DNA of 64,000 nt from Peptostreptococcaceae bacterium oral taxon 113 str. W5053 (GCA_000467935.1 KI259812.1:49224-113223), one strand, 5' to 3'. Counted from the first letter of the stretch, positions 55,473 to 63,888 are shown. Numbers and translations: made by a program. The notes: generated by a model not told the origin, from the letters alone.

Positions 55473-56935
55473 GCTTGTCCTCCTTTATGGTTGGCTAAAA
55501 GTTTTTGCTGCATTTCCCAAAGATTTTGAGAGTAGTCTACAATATAGAGGTGAGGACGGTCGAAACGTTTCACTTCGTCCCACAGGCGATCCACTTCTTC
55601 CATGCAGTGTTTACGGATTTCTTGCAAATCGGGCAAATCATAGACCAATTTTCCGTTTTGGAAGATGGGGACCATTAATTTTTTGGTGTAGAAATTTTTG
55701 ATGCTTCGACGTTTCCATGTGTAAATCGGGTCGAAGATTTCAATGGGTGTATCGTCTTGAATTTCTTCGTCGTGGAGAATAATTAAATCCGCTTCCGCAT
55801 GATGGGTGTTTTTGTCGTAAAACCGAATGATATTTTTAAAGCCGGGCAAGGTGATTTTGGAGACATTTTCGCTGATTTTGATTTTGGGGATTAAATTTCC
55901 CTCTGTATCTTCCACGGCAACTAATTTGTACACACCGCCGAAAACCGGTTCCGATTTGGCGGTAATCAGTCTTTCTCCGACACCGAAGCTGTCTAATTTT
56001 GCCCCTTGAACCAGAAGTTCCCGAATTTTATATTCATCCAAAGAGTTGGAGGCTACAATGCCACAGTCCGGATAGCCAGCTTCATCCAAAAGCTTGCGGG
56101 CTTCTTTGGAAAGATAGGCGATGTCGCCGGAGTCGATGCGAATGCCTTTGGGGCGTTTGCCTATGGGTTTTAAGATTTCGTCAAAAACTCGAATGGCGTT
56201 GGGAATGCCTTGTCTTAAAGTATCGTAGGTATCCACCAAAAGGGTGCAGTTGTCCGGATAGGTTCGGGCAAAAGCTTTGAAGGCCTCGTATTCCGAGTTG
56301 TAGAGCATAATCATGGAATGTGCCATAGTGCCTAAAGCGGGAGATCCGAAGAGGGAATCTGCCAGAGTGTTGGCAGTGCCTGCCGCGCCGGCGATATAAG
56401 ATGCTCTGGCACCCAAGACGGCTCCGTCGGCTCCCTGTGCCCGACGGGAACCGAATTCCATGACGGGGCGTCCGTTCGCCGCACGAACGATACGATTGGT
56501 TTTGGTGGCAATTAAACTTTGGTGATTGACGGAAATTAAAATCATGGTTTCCATAAGTTGCGCTTCCATGATGGGAGCGCGGACGGTTACCAAAGGTTCT
56601 TTGGGGAAGACAACGGTGCCTTCCGGTACCGCCCAAATGTCGCCGGTAAATTGAAAATGACGTAAGTAATCCAGGAATTTTTCGGAGAAAAGATTTTTGG
56701 AGCGCAGATAGTCAATATCTTCCTCTGTGAATTTAAGATTTTGAATGTATTCTACCATTTGTTCCAATCCGGCGGCGATGGCAAAGCCGCCTTCATCGGG
56801 AACATTGCGGAAGAACATATCAAAATAGGCGATGATGCCGTCCATATCGGTTTCTAAAAAGGCATTTCCCATGGTGAATTCATAAAAGTCCGTCAGCATG
56901 GAAAGATTGCGCTTGCTTGTCCAGTCCGTTTTCAT
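55469..56935 (-). CDS. pncB: Nicotinate phosphoribosyltransferase
   Basis: 488 residues. Converts nicotinate, PRPP and ATP to nicotinate mononucleotide for NAD salvage. LSMLTDFYEFTMGNAFLE is the family start, MEFGSRRAQGADGAVLGARA and VDTYDTLRQGIPNAI are conserved, and IRIDSGDIAYLSKEAR carries active-site residues; the long C-terminal part belongs to the clostridial/NAPRT type 1 subgroup. The ATG at 56935 is 5 bases after GTGGAGGT. Its first eight codons and its whole upstream region are duplicated about 6.8 kb away (63737-63888), evidence of an insertion right beside it. Confidence 0.93.
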   Translation of the reverse strand: MKTDWTSKRNLSMLTDFYEFTMGNAFLETDMDGIIAYFDMFFRNVPDEGGFAIAAGLEQMVEYIQNLKFTEEDIDYLRSKNLFSEKFLDYLRHFQFTGDIWAVPEGTVVFPKEPLVTVRAPIMEAQLMETMILISVNHQSLIATKTNRIVRAANGRPVMEFGSRRAQGADGAVLGARASYIAGAAGTANTLADSLFGSPALGTMAHSMIMLYNSEYEAFKAFARTYPDNCTLLVDTYDTLRQGIPNAIRVFDEILKPIGKRPKGIRIDSGDIAYLSKEARKLLDEAGYPDCGIVASNSLDEYKIRELLVQGAKLDSFGVGERLITAKSEPVFGGVYKLVAVEDTEGNLIPKIKISENVSKITLPGFKNIIRFYDKNTHHAEADLIILHDEEIQDDTPIEIFDPIYTWKRRSIKNFYTKKLMVPIFQNGKLVYDLPDLQEIRKHCMEEVDRLWDEVKRFDRPHLYIVDYSQNLWEMQQKLLANHKGGQA

Positions 56936-57076
56936 ATTCAACCTCCACTTGTATTTATTCTATGCCTTTATTATATCCATAAACGGGAGAAACATTCAAA
57001 AAACGAGAAATTAAGGAATAAAAATAAAAAGAAGTGAAAAATTCAAATTGCAAATTTTCCACTTCTTTTAATCTGT
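56913..57076. repeat. Direct repeat, copy A (164 bp), pncB-proximal border of the island
   Basis: Matches copy B at 63737-63888 base for base apart from a 12-bp indel (12 extra bases in the 57008-57022 segment here). It covers the first eight codons of pncB, its ribosome site and promoter region, and a hairpin terminator, and ends within the stop codon of the island's last gene. Same orientation in both copies. Confidence 0.92.
57029..57067 (-). terminator. Hairpin terminator within copy A, ending the island operon
   Basis: On the minus strand AAGAAGTGGAAAATTTGCAA with TTGAATTTTTCACTTCTT forms a long stem (about 16 bp), followed by TTTATTTTT. It starts nine bases after the stop of the permease gene and lies upstream of pncB. 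The same hairpin occurs in copy B at 63841-63879. Confidence 0.8.
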
Positions 57077-58449
57077 CAAATCAATCCAATTGAACTTATG
57101 ATATTTGCAACGATCCAACCGGAGGCATAATAAGCCATAAACTGAACGCCTGTATGAATTTCAAAAATATTATGAAGTATTCCTCCGAACAATCCAATAC
57201 AAAGAGCTATAAGAATTCCCATGATTCCGGCTTCATAAAAAGCCAACATGAAGATCAAACCTAAGAAAGCTCCGATTAATGCTTCATGACTTATTTTTTT
57301 AAACATCATTTCTGTCCATTTTCTTGCATTTTTTATAGCCAACGGATAGGCGAATAGAGATCCTGCCACTACAGCCAATAAACCGATGAAAATATAATCA
57401 GAAATGGTTAAAAATGAAGATAAATTATGAATCGGATCTATAGTGAATCTGGGAGGAGCATTAAATAATGGAGCTCCCGGTCCGAGTGCTACCGGACTGA
57501 TTGGAAGGCCAAAAGCCAGTAAAGAAATGATTATACCGCCAAGATAGGTTGCATTACTGACGGCATCCTGGACGGCTACTGTAGATGTAATTTTGGTATA
57601 TAATTCTTTATTTTTTCCGGCCACCAATTCGCCAAGTAATACGGTTGTTCCTACTGGAGAAAAAGTAAACATTCCCGTTGAGGCAACAGATGATGTAAAC
57701 ACTTCCTTTTTTTGTCTTTTTGTTAATAATTTTAATGGGTTGGGATATAAGGAATATTTGTTTTTAGAATCGGGTGCCAGCCAGATATCTGCCGGTTGAG
57801 TTCTCGATTGACTTTTTCTCATATTCGGAACCATTACATTAAATAACTCGGAGATCATAGGACCTATGGTGATTCCCATAAATATCGATATGAATAGCGA
57901 TTTTCCGACGGATTCTACAGCAATTCTTTGAAAACCTTGAATCAAAAACGAATAAGGAATCAATGATATAACTGCGGCCCATTTCGCTTTTGACATATAG
58001 GCAATGATGGCCGCCCCTATGGTAAATATTAAACCGATATACGGTTTGATAACATCTCCTAAAGGTGCAAGTAAAAAAGCAAAGGCAACGGCAACAGGAA
58101 CAGCTATAAAAGAACCTATTAAAGAACCGACAGCCATTTTTTTCATAATTACATGGGGAATACCTAATCTTTTTCCAAGAGAACTGTATCGGACCATAGG
58201 AACTGCCATTGTTGAGCCTGGAAGAGCCGCCATAGAAGTCGGTACGGTATGGCTTATTTGCATAGCAACAATTATTCCGATAAACCATGCGTAAAGCACT
58301 ATCGGATTTAGTCCTAATAATACAAGCACAAGTGTTAGCGGAGCCATGGTTGCCGTTTCATCTGTACCGGGAATTATTCCGACGATTGTAAAAATAATTC
58401 CGCCGAGAAACGCAACGAAAAAAGCTTCTAATATTATTAAAATATCCAT
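57076..58449 (-). CDS. TctA-like permease (tripartite tricarboxylate transporter family)
   Basis: 457 residues with about ten membrane helices in two similar halves. The first half opens GGIIFTIVGIIPGTDETATM, the second has GAFLGLIFML; the GxxPGxxxxTA pattern and long hydrophobic segments with PTSMAALPGSTMAVPMV are those of the TctA large permease subunit. Such transporters take up citrate-like carboxylates with an ion gradient and a periplasmic TctC protein; no TctC gene is here. ATTCTCTTTGCC-like sequence before it contains AAAGGAGAGTAATATG. As last gene of the HMG-CoA reductase operon it is the natural importer of the operon's substrate. Stop codon shares its last base with the direct repeat. 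Confidence 0.8.
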   Translation of the reverse strand: MDILIILEAFFVAFLGGIIFTIVGIIPGTDETATMAPLTLVLVLLGLNPIVLYAWFIGIIVAMQISHTVPTSMAALPGSTMAVPMVRYSSLGKRLGIPHVIMKKMAVGSLIGSFIAVPVAVAFAFLLAPLGDVIKPYIGLIFTIGAAIIAYMSKAKWAAVISLIPYSFLIQGFQRIAVESVGKSLFISIFMGITIGPMISELFNVMVPNMRKSQSRTQPADIWLAPDSKNKYSLYPNPLKLLTKRQKKEVFTSSVASTGMFTFSPVGTTVLLGELVAGKNKELYTKITSTVAVQDAVSNATYLGGIIISLLAFGLPISPVALGPGAPLFNAPPRFTIDPIHNLSSFLTISDYIFIGLLAVVAGSLFAYPLAIKNARKWTEMMFKKISHEALIGAFLGLIFMLAFYEAGIMGILIALCIGLFGGILHNIFEIHTGVQFMAYYASGWIVANIISSIGLI

Positions 58450-58450
58450 A

Positions 58451-58909
58451 TTACTCTCCTTTTGCCTTAATCTTATATTCAGGTTTATAATTTTTTGAAC
58501 TTTTCGGTATCAGAGCAAGTAAAGTATAAAGATTTAAATCTTCAAGTTCTTTAATGATATCTTTATCTGCTTTTCCTAATTCCACAGCTTCTTCTTCAAC
58601 GGACAAACCGGCAGCATGAATGACCTCTCGAATATCTTCAAATTCAAATTTTTCTTCAACCCTCCTTTTTGGTTTAAATAATTTGGCAGAGATCACACCA
58701 GAAAGAATACAACCGGCGACTCCGACTATTAGAGCATATCCGTTGGCTAAACTGGGTTCAATATTTTTCATATTATGAAATATTTTTTGACCGACGAGGA
58801 AAAAAAACATGGTCAATATAACGCCTAATAAACAGGATAAAGCCAATTCTTTTAAAATAACTCTATCTCCCCATACTTCTGTATATTTTGGTACATTTTC
58901 GCCTTTCAT
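58451..58909 (-). CDS. Small membrane protein partner of the TctA-like permease
   Basis: 152 residues. Two helices at about 22-42 and 55-79 (ELALSCLLGVILTMFFFLVG; ANGYALIVGVAGCILSGVIS), then a charged cytoplasmic tail of about 70 residues with acidic helices (FEFEDIREVIHAAGLSVEEE). No homology to TctB is obvious, but size and position, one base before the permease gene, suggest the small subunit of the transporter or its regulator. TAGGAGGCGCAA precedes the ATG. Confidence 0.6.
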   Translation of the reverse strand: MKGENVPKYTEVWGDRVILKELALSCLLGVILTMFFFLVGQKIFHNMKNIEPSLANGYALIVGVAGCILSGVISAKLFKPKRRVEEKFEFEDIREVIHAAGLSVEEEAVELGKADKDIIKELEDLNLYTLLALIPKSSKNYKPEYKIKAKGE

Positions 58910-58918
58910 TTGCGCCTC

Positions 58919-60175
58919 CTATTTTTCTAACAGTTTTTTTGCGTACTCAGTGTTTATTTTTTTATCTTCAATCATTTGTTTTACAACTTTTTCTATATCT
59001 TCACCCTTTGCTCCCGCTTGTATAGCTACGTTCTTTGCATGAAGAGACATATGTCCTCTTTGTATACCTTCTGTTGCCAATGCTCGAATAGCGGATAGAT
59101 TTTGTGCTAATCCAAGTGCTGCATAAACTTCTCCAAGTTCTTTGGCGGATTTTACACCGAGTATAGATACAGACACTTGAGCTTGTGGATGGGATTTTGT
59201 CGCTCCTCCGACTAAACCTACAGCCATTGGAAGTTCAATAGTACCTACTAAATCGCCATGGATATCTTTTTCCCAACTGGTCAGCGGTAAATATTGTCCT
59301 GTAATCGCTGCATAGGCATGAGCACCGGATTCAATAGCTCTGGTATCATTTCCTGTAGCCATTACGGCGGCAGAGATTCCGTTCATGATTCCTTTGTTAT
59401 GTGTTGCAGCTCTATAGGGATCCGACAAGGCGAAATCTTGAGCTGCAACGATTTTATCAACGACCTCTTCTCCGCCTAATTCTTCTTTTTTGATTTTCAC
59501 ACCGGCCCTAACCAATCTGTCCGTGGCAAGATTTGTTAAAATTCTTAAATAAACTTTTCCGCCAGTTAATTTTTCTATATATGGCGCAATACTTTCAGCC
59601 ATCGTATTGACGGCGTTTGCTCCCATAGCATCCAGTGTATTGACTTTTAAATGAACGATTAATAAATTTTCATTTTTAGGTGTTTTCATAACTCGAACAT
59701 CCACATCAACGGCACCTCCTCCTAAATTCACAAGGACAGGATCGCAATCATTACATCTTTTTATAATTTCACTTGTATGTTCTAAAATGATCATTTTTGC
59801 ATAATTGCAATCCATCGCATCGATTACCTGTATCTGAGCAATCATATTTGATTTTACATAAAAAGCCTTAAATCCGCCGGATGACCTGGCAACCTTGGCT
59901 CCATTACTTGCTGCCGCAATTACGGACGGTTCTTCTGTGACCATTGGAATTAAATAATCTTTCCCGTTGATCATAAAGTTTAAAGCTACGCCTATTGGAA
60001 GAGAGTATATGCCGATAACATTTTCGACCATATGATCAGCTCTATTGATGTCTAAAGAGGCGGGATCTTTTAAAATATTAATTTGTTCTTCCGTCAGATT
60101 GCTAAATTCCTTAACTTTTTCTAATCTTTCATCGATGGATAATTTGTAAAAGCCTGAATAGTTACTATTTTTCAT
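58919..60175 (-). CDS. mvaA: Hydroxymethylglutaryl-CoA reductase, degradative (class II)
   Basis: 418 residues. Class II signatures: ENVIG (about 51-55, catalytic Glu), EEPSVIAAAS, DAMGAN in the nucleotide-binding part, THNKGIMNG (catalytic Lys), GNDTRAIE (catalytic Asp) and SLHAKN (catalytic His) near the C-terminus. The enzyme interconverts mevalonate and HMG-CoA with NAD(P). Class II enzymes serve either synthesis or, as in Pseudomonas mevalonii, mevalonate degradation. The chromosome has ispD/ispF of the MEP pathway, and this gene lies in an operon with a transporter and AtuA parts, so degradation is preferred. ATG at 60175 follows AGAAAGGA by 8 bases; an upstream ATG at 60202 lacks a ribosome site. 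It overlaps nothing; one base after the small AtuA gene. Confidence 0.9.
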   Translation of the reverse strand: MKNSNYSGFYKLSIDERLEKVKEFSNLTEEQINILKDPASLDINRADHMVENVIGIYSLPIGVALNFMINGKDYLIPMVTEEPSVIAAASNGAKVARSSGGFKAFYVKSNMIAQIQVIDAMDCNYAKMIILEHTSEIIKRCNDCDPVLVNLGGGAVDVDVRVMKTPKNENLLIVHLKVNTLDAMGANAVNTMAESIAPYIEKLTGGKVYLRILTNLATDRLVRAGVKIKKEELGGEEVVDKIVAAQDFALSDPYRAATHNKGIMNGISAAVMATGNDTRAIESGAHAYAAITGQYLPLTSWEKDIHGDLVGTIELPMAVGLVGGATKSHPQAQVSVSILGVKSAKELGEVYAALGLAQNLSAIRALATEGIQRGHMSLHAKNVAIQAGAKGEDIEKVVKQMIEDKKINTEYAKKLLEK

Positions 60176-60176
60176 A

Positions 60177-60521
60177 CTATAAATCCTTTCTATATTGCTC
60201 ATAAATATTTCTATCTATTTTCATTCTAAGAAGAGCGCTAAACATAGATTTTCCTAAAGAATCCAATCTCAAAGATAAAGTAGCGCCTCCTCCAAGTGCT
60301 TCTTTCATAACAAAATTCATGCCCTTAAGACTATCGACTTCATATCTTTTTATTTCTCCGAAAACGATACCTTCAAAGTGCTTTTTCACTCTCTCTACAG
60401 TTAAATAGTCTTTTAAAAATTCATAATCTTTTTCATCTTTGGGATAAACGCACAGATTACTTATATTTCCTTTGTCTCCGGAACGTCCGTGAGCGATATC
60501 ATTTAACAATAATTCTTTCAT
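60177..60521 (-). CDS. AtuA C-terminal-domain protein (ferredoxin-fold, stand-alone)
   Basis: 114 residues from the ATG at 60521, with GAGGTG 5 bases upstream. It contains LNDIAHGRSGDKGNISNLCV, the RSGDKGN motif typical of the C-terminal domain of AtuA, and EALGGGATLSLRLDSLGKSM. In pseudomonads AtuA is one long protein; here the two parts are separate genes joined by a TAATG overlap, so they probably form a complex. The reaction is not established; AtuA acts in degradation of acyclic terpenes through 3-hydroxy-3-isohexenylglutaryl-CoA, an analogue of HMG-CoA. Confidence 0.82.
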   Translation of the reverse strand: MKELLLNDIAHGRSGDKGNISNLCVYPKDEKDYEFLKDYLTVERVKKHFEGIVFGEIKRYEVDSLKGMNFVMKEALGGGATLSLRLDSLGKSMFSALLRMKIDRNIYEQYRKDL

Positions 60522-61897
60522 TATTTCACCTCTATAATATTTGTCTGTAGCTTTAACATATCTCTTAGAATGAGAGTAGGCCATAATCCAATCACGCTTT
60601 GGATTTTTGCTCTACCCCCAAAAAAGGAAGCTCCCGGAGGACCGTTTAATTGCAGAGGACTTATTTCAGGAACCAATTTATAAGCTTCTTCTTTAGTGTC
60701 CGTTCTAATTGCAATTCTTAGCAAAACTTCATTTAAATTTTTCACGAAATCCGGATTCATATTTGCAACTTTTAAATGTAAAGCATTGAGACCTACGAAA
60801 TCGATTCTTATATCTTTTGTTTTTAGATTTTTTCTTTCCATTTTTTTCATAATGATTTCGGAGGCTAATTTAGCTTTTTCATAGGCATCTGGCCATGCAA
60901 AATTTAAATAGGTCTCCACTTTATAGCCAGCATGATATCCGATAGACAACTTTAACAGATTCGATCTTTTCTTTCCTTTGACATTCTTTAATTCAACAAA
61001 ATCTTCTTTTACTTCTTCAATTTTTGCGTGGCTAAAATCCGCAATAACATCCGGAGTGATATAATTAGCCGGGTCATGGATTTCATATAAAAACTGTTCT
61101 TTTAAAGATTGTTCGGTGACTACTCCTCCTGAGGTATCGGTTTTTGTAAAAAAGGTTTTATCTTCTGTGACTTCAGCAATGGGAAATCCCAATCTATCCA
61201 TATTCTTTATATTTCTCCAATCATATTGATAATTACCGCCGGAAGCCTGTCCGCCGCACTCCAACATATGACCTACCGCTATACCTCTGGCTATGCTGTC
61301 ATAATCCTTTTCATCCCAGCCGAACTCATGCATTAAAGGAGACATAAACAATGTGGAATCCGCCGCTCTGCCTGTTACAATAACATCGGCTTGATTCTCT
61401 AAAGCTTCGATGATTGGCTCATGCCCAAAATAAACATTTGCATTTAAAATTTTATCTTTAATATTTTCAAGTCTTCTGCCATCATCCATGTTTAGAAATT
61501 CATATCCCTCTTTCATATATTTTTCTAAATCGTCTTTTAAATCATCTCCTTCCACATAACCGATTTTATAATTTTTGATATTTTTTCCTTTGACCACTTC
61601 TCCAAGTTTTTCAACTAAAGCTTTTACATTGACACCTCCTGCATTAGCCAGTATTTTAATATTTTGTTTGGAGCTGTCTTCCAAAATTGCTGAAAATAAA
61701 TGGACAAAATCTTTGGCAAAGCCTGCATTCGGATTTTCATTTTTTTTTCTTTGCAAGATAGACATCGTAAGCTCTGCTAAATAGTCACATGCCAAATAAT
61801 TCAGCCTTCCATGTTTTACCATGTCAATTGCAGCGTCCGGACTGTCTCCCCAAAATCCTTGACCGCCGCCAATCCTAATTGTTTTTGATTCACTCAT
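60521..61897 (-). CDS. AtuA-family protein (DUF1446), N-terminal part as a separate gene
   Basis: 458 residues. The start IRIGGGQGFWGDSPDAAIDM, then LACDYLAELTMSIL, ANAGGVNVKALVE, VTGRAADSTLF and FVGLNALHLKV with GGQASGGNYQYDW are typical of DUF1446/AtuA proteins. The family is required for acyclic terpene utilisation in Pseudomonas but no reaction has been assigned with certainty. In this operon it may act on HMG-CoA or a related CoA ester made by the reductase gene downstream. AAGGGGGAAATCAATT precedes the ATG; a sigma-54 promoter lies 48 bases upstream. First gene of the operon. Confidence 0.85.
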   Translation of the reverse strand: MSESKTIRIGGGQGFWGDSPDAAIDMVKHGRLNYLACDYLAELTMSILQRKKNENPNAGFAKDFVHLFSAILEDSSKQNIKILANAGGVNVKALVEKLGEVVKGKNIKNYKIGYVEGDDLKDDLEKYMKEGYEFLNMDDGRRLENIKDKILNANVYFGHEPIIEALENQADVIVTGRAADSTLFMSPLMHEFGWDEKDYDSIARGIAVGHMLECGGQASGGNYQYDWRNIKNMDRLGFPIAEVTEDKTFFTKTDTSGGVVTEQSLKEQFLYEIHDPANYITPDVIADFSHAKIEEVKEDFVELKNVKGKKRSNLLKLSIGYHAGYKVETYLNFAWPDAYEKAKLASEIIMKKMERKNLKTKDIRIDFVGLNALHLKVANMNPDFVKNLNEVLLRIAIRTDTKEEAYKLVPEISPLQLNGPPGASFFGGRAKIQSVIGLWPTLILRDMLKLQTNIIEVK

Positions 61898-61944
61898 AAT
61901 TGATTTCCCCCTTAAAAAATATTTTTCTTTTCAATATAAATAAA

Positions 61945-61960
61945 AGCAAAAAATATGCCA
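61945..61960 (-). promoter_or_regulatory. Sigma-54 (-24/-12) promoter of the AtuA-HMG-CoA reductase operon
   Basis: Read on the minus strand: TGGCATATTTTTTGCT, with GG and GC ten bases apart, matching TGGCAC-N5-TTGCW at all key positions but one. A sigma-54 activator gene lies directly upstream. A dyad TGACA-AATC-TGTCA at 62145-62132, about 175 bases before the promoter, is a possible activator site. The start of transcription should be near 61934. Confidence 0.85.
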
Positions 61961-62022
61961 GATTTATTTTCTTTCACTCACTGTTGAGAAAAAGCGATCT
62001 TTTTCCATCTTAAGCGTATAAT

Positions 62023-62063
62023 AAAAGGAACATGATAAATTTGATGTTCATCATGTTCCTTTT
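62023..62063 (-). terminator. Intrinsic terminator of the sigma-54 activator gene
   Basis: AAAAGGAACATGAT and its exact complement form a 14-bp stem with a 13-base loop, followed on the minus strand by TTTTATTATA. It separates the activator transcript from the operon promoter at 61960. Confidence 0.85.
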
Positions 62064-62142
62064 AAAATAGAAAAGCCCGAGGATCGATTTCATCCTTTTT
62101 GTGCAAAGAATGGCAAACAAACGATTTTTCGTGACAAATCTG

Positions 62143-63678
62143 TCATTGATTTTTATTAATCTTGTATTTACTTAATTTTCTATATAAAGTCCTTTTGCTC
62201 ACGCTGAGTTTTTCGGCTACTTTTTCAACATCGCCGCAAAAGTTGTCATAACATTCTTTAATAGCGTTTTTTTCGGCGTCGTTAACTATTTCCTCCAAAG
62301 TACCGACTTTTGAAGTTAAGTCTTCGTTCTGTATCTTTTTGGGCAAGTGTTCAATACCTATTTTTTTATCATTACACAGGATAACGGCATGTTCAATGCA
62401 ATTTTTTAACTCTCTTATATTGCCCGGCCAGTCATAAGCAATAATTTTATTCAAAGCTCTATTTGAGAAGATCAAATTCTTTTTATACTTTTCGTTATAA
62501 TAGGTTAAAAAATAATTTAAAAAGAGAATGCTGTCGTGATTTCTTTTTCTTAAAGGAGGTAATTCCAAGACAATTACACTTAATCTATAATATAAATCTT
62601 CTCTGAATAACCCTTGTTCAATCATCCTTTCCAAATTTTTATTGGTGGCGGAAATAACTCTTACATCAACTTTAATTTTTTTCTGAGAACCTATTTTTTC
62701 AATCTCTCCGGTTTCTAAAACTCTCAAAATCTTTGCTTGCATGGTTAAGCTCATATCGGCAATTTCATCCAAAAAAATGGTCCCCTTATCCGCCAATTCA
62801 AATTTCCCTAATTTTCCTCCTTTTTGAGAACCCGTGAATGATCCGCCCTCATAGCCGAACAGTTCACTTTCTATTAAATTTTCCGGTATTGCGGAACAAT
62901 TCACGGAAACAAAAGATTTATCTTTTCTTAAACTATTTTTATGCACTAATTGACACAGGACATCTTTGCCTGAACCGTTTTCTCCCAATACCAAAACGGA
63001 AGCATCTGTTCTGGCAACATTGACGGCTTTTAGGATAACATTGATGTAATTGGGCGATTTGCCGATGATATTTAATTCCTTCATCTTTTTTTCAGCATAA
63101 AGTTGTCTATTATAATCTTGTGCCATTTTTGACACTCTACTTATTTCATTATTTAATTGAGTTATTTCCGTAACATCTGAAAAAATGGAATATGCTCCGG
63201 CTAATCTGTTGTCTTTGTAGATAGGATATATCCTTACATCTAAGAATTTTCCTAAGGACTTCACATAGTTATTGTTATTTTTAATTATTTTTCCCGTTTT
63301 CAGAACTTGAATTATTGTAGCATCTTTTTCTATGACTTTAATATTTTTCCCAATGATTGAAGATGGTTTTACGCTCAATATCTTTGAATATTGATGATTA
63401 ACGTAAGATATCTTGCCATCCGCATCGGTGACAATAATTCCTTCGGAGATATTCTCCAATATATCTTCTTTAAATTGAAATAAATTGATGGATTGTAAAT
63501 ACCGAATCAAATCTGTTCTTAAATAACCTATGATTTCACTATTGTTTGAAAAATAAAGAATATCTCTGCTTAGAAATTCTTCGGATATATCATAAAGACT
63601 TGTATTTATATCCAACACAGGTATTTTTTTGTCTATTTTTTTATTATTGATTTTTTTGCAGATATCTTTAATTCTCAT
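62143..63678 (-). CDS. Sigma-54-dependent transcriptional activator with PAS domain
   Basis: 511 residues. An N-terminal about 60 residues (CBS-like or input part), then a PAS domain at about 75-175 (ISEGIIVTDADGKISYVNHQ), an AAA+ domain with Walker A GENGSGKDVLC, FGYEGGSFTGSQKGGKLG (the GAFTGA loop, here GSFTGS), Walker B FLDEIADM and R-fingers VLETGEIEKIG, and a Fis-type HTH at the end (DVEKVAEKLSVSKRTLYRKL). It needs sigma-54 and ATP to start transcription; the PAS domain probably senses the operon's substrate or a metabolite. AAAGGTGAT precedes the ATG at 63678. The operon with the matching -24/-12 promoter lies downstream on the same strand. Confidence 0.9.
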   Translation of the reverse strand: MRIKDICKKINNKKIDKKIPVLDINTSLYDISEEFLSRDILYFSNNSEIIGYLRTDLIRYLQSINLFQFKEDILENISEGIIVTDADGKISYVNHQYSKILSVKPSSIIGKNIKVIEKDATIIQVLKTGKIIKNNNNYVKSLGKFLDVRIYPIYKDNRLAGAYSIFSDVTEITQLNNEISRVSKMAQDYNRQLYAEKKMKELNIIGKSPNYINVILKAVNVARTDASVLVLGENGSGKDVLCQLVHKNSLRKDKSFVSVNCSAIPENLIESELFGYEGGSFTGSQKGGKLGKFELADKGTIFLDEIADMSLTMQAKILRVLETGEIEKIGSQKKIKVDVRVISATNKNLERMIEQGLFREDLYYRLSVIVLELPPLRKRNHDSILFLNYFLTYYNEKYKKNLIFSNRALNKIIAYDWPGNIRELKNCIEHAVILCNDKKIGIEHLPKKIQNEDLTSKVGTLEEIVNDAEKNAIKECYDNFCGDVEKVAEKLSVSKRTLYRKLSKYKINKNQ

Positions 63679-63736
63679 AGAGTATCACCTTTGTAATAAT
63701 GGGATTGATTGGTTTCAACAGTAAACAAAGGAGGTA

Positions 63737-63888
63737 TTGCTTGTCCAGTCCGTTTTCATATTCAACCTCCACTTGTATTTATTCTATGCCTTTATTATAT
63801 CCATAAACGGGAGAAACATTCAAAAAACGAGAAAAATAAAAAGAAGTGAAAAATTCAAATTGCAAATTTTCCACTTCTTTTAATCTGT
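63737..63888. repeat. Direct repeat, copy B (152 bp), distal border of the island
   Basis: Same sequence and orientation as copy A at 56913-57076 except for a 12-bp deletion. It carries a fossil of the first eight codons of pncB with its ribosome site, though no pncB follows, and the hairpin terminator at 63841-63879. It begins 58 bases upstream of the activator's start codon. Confidence 0.92.

Larger units (their letters stand above)
57077..63736 (-). mobile_element. Genomic island between direct repeats (putative mevalonate/HMG utilisation)
   Basis: 6.66 kb of one-strand genes (activator, AtuA, AtuA small part, HMG-CoA reductase, small membrane protein, permease) bounded exactly by the two copies of a 152/164-bp repeat. 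The base composition looks more AT-rich than the adjoining pncB. No integrase or transposase is inside. The structure is what a single homologous crossover between a circular molecule and the pncB upstream region would leave; a tandem duplication is the alternative. Confidence 0.65.

Noticed and set aside
56913..63888. Repeats at the island borders as insertion sequence ends
   Set aside because: They are direct, not inverted, and consist of the pncB start and a terminator, not of transposon-like ends.
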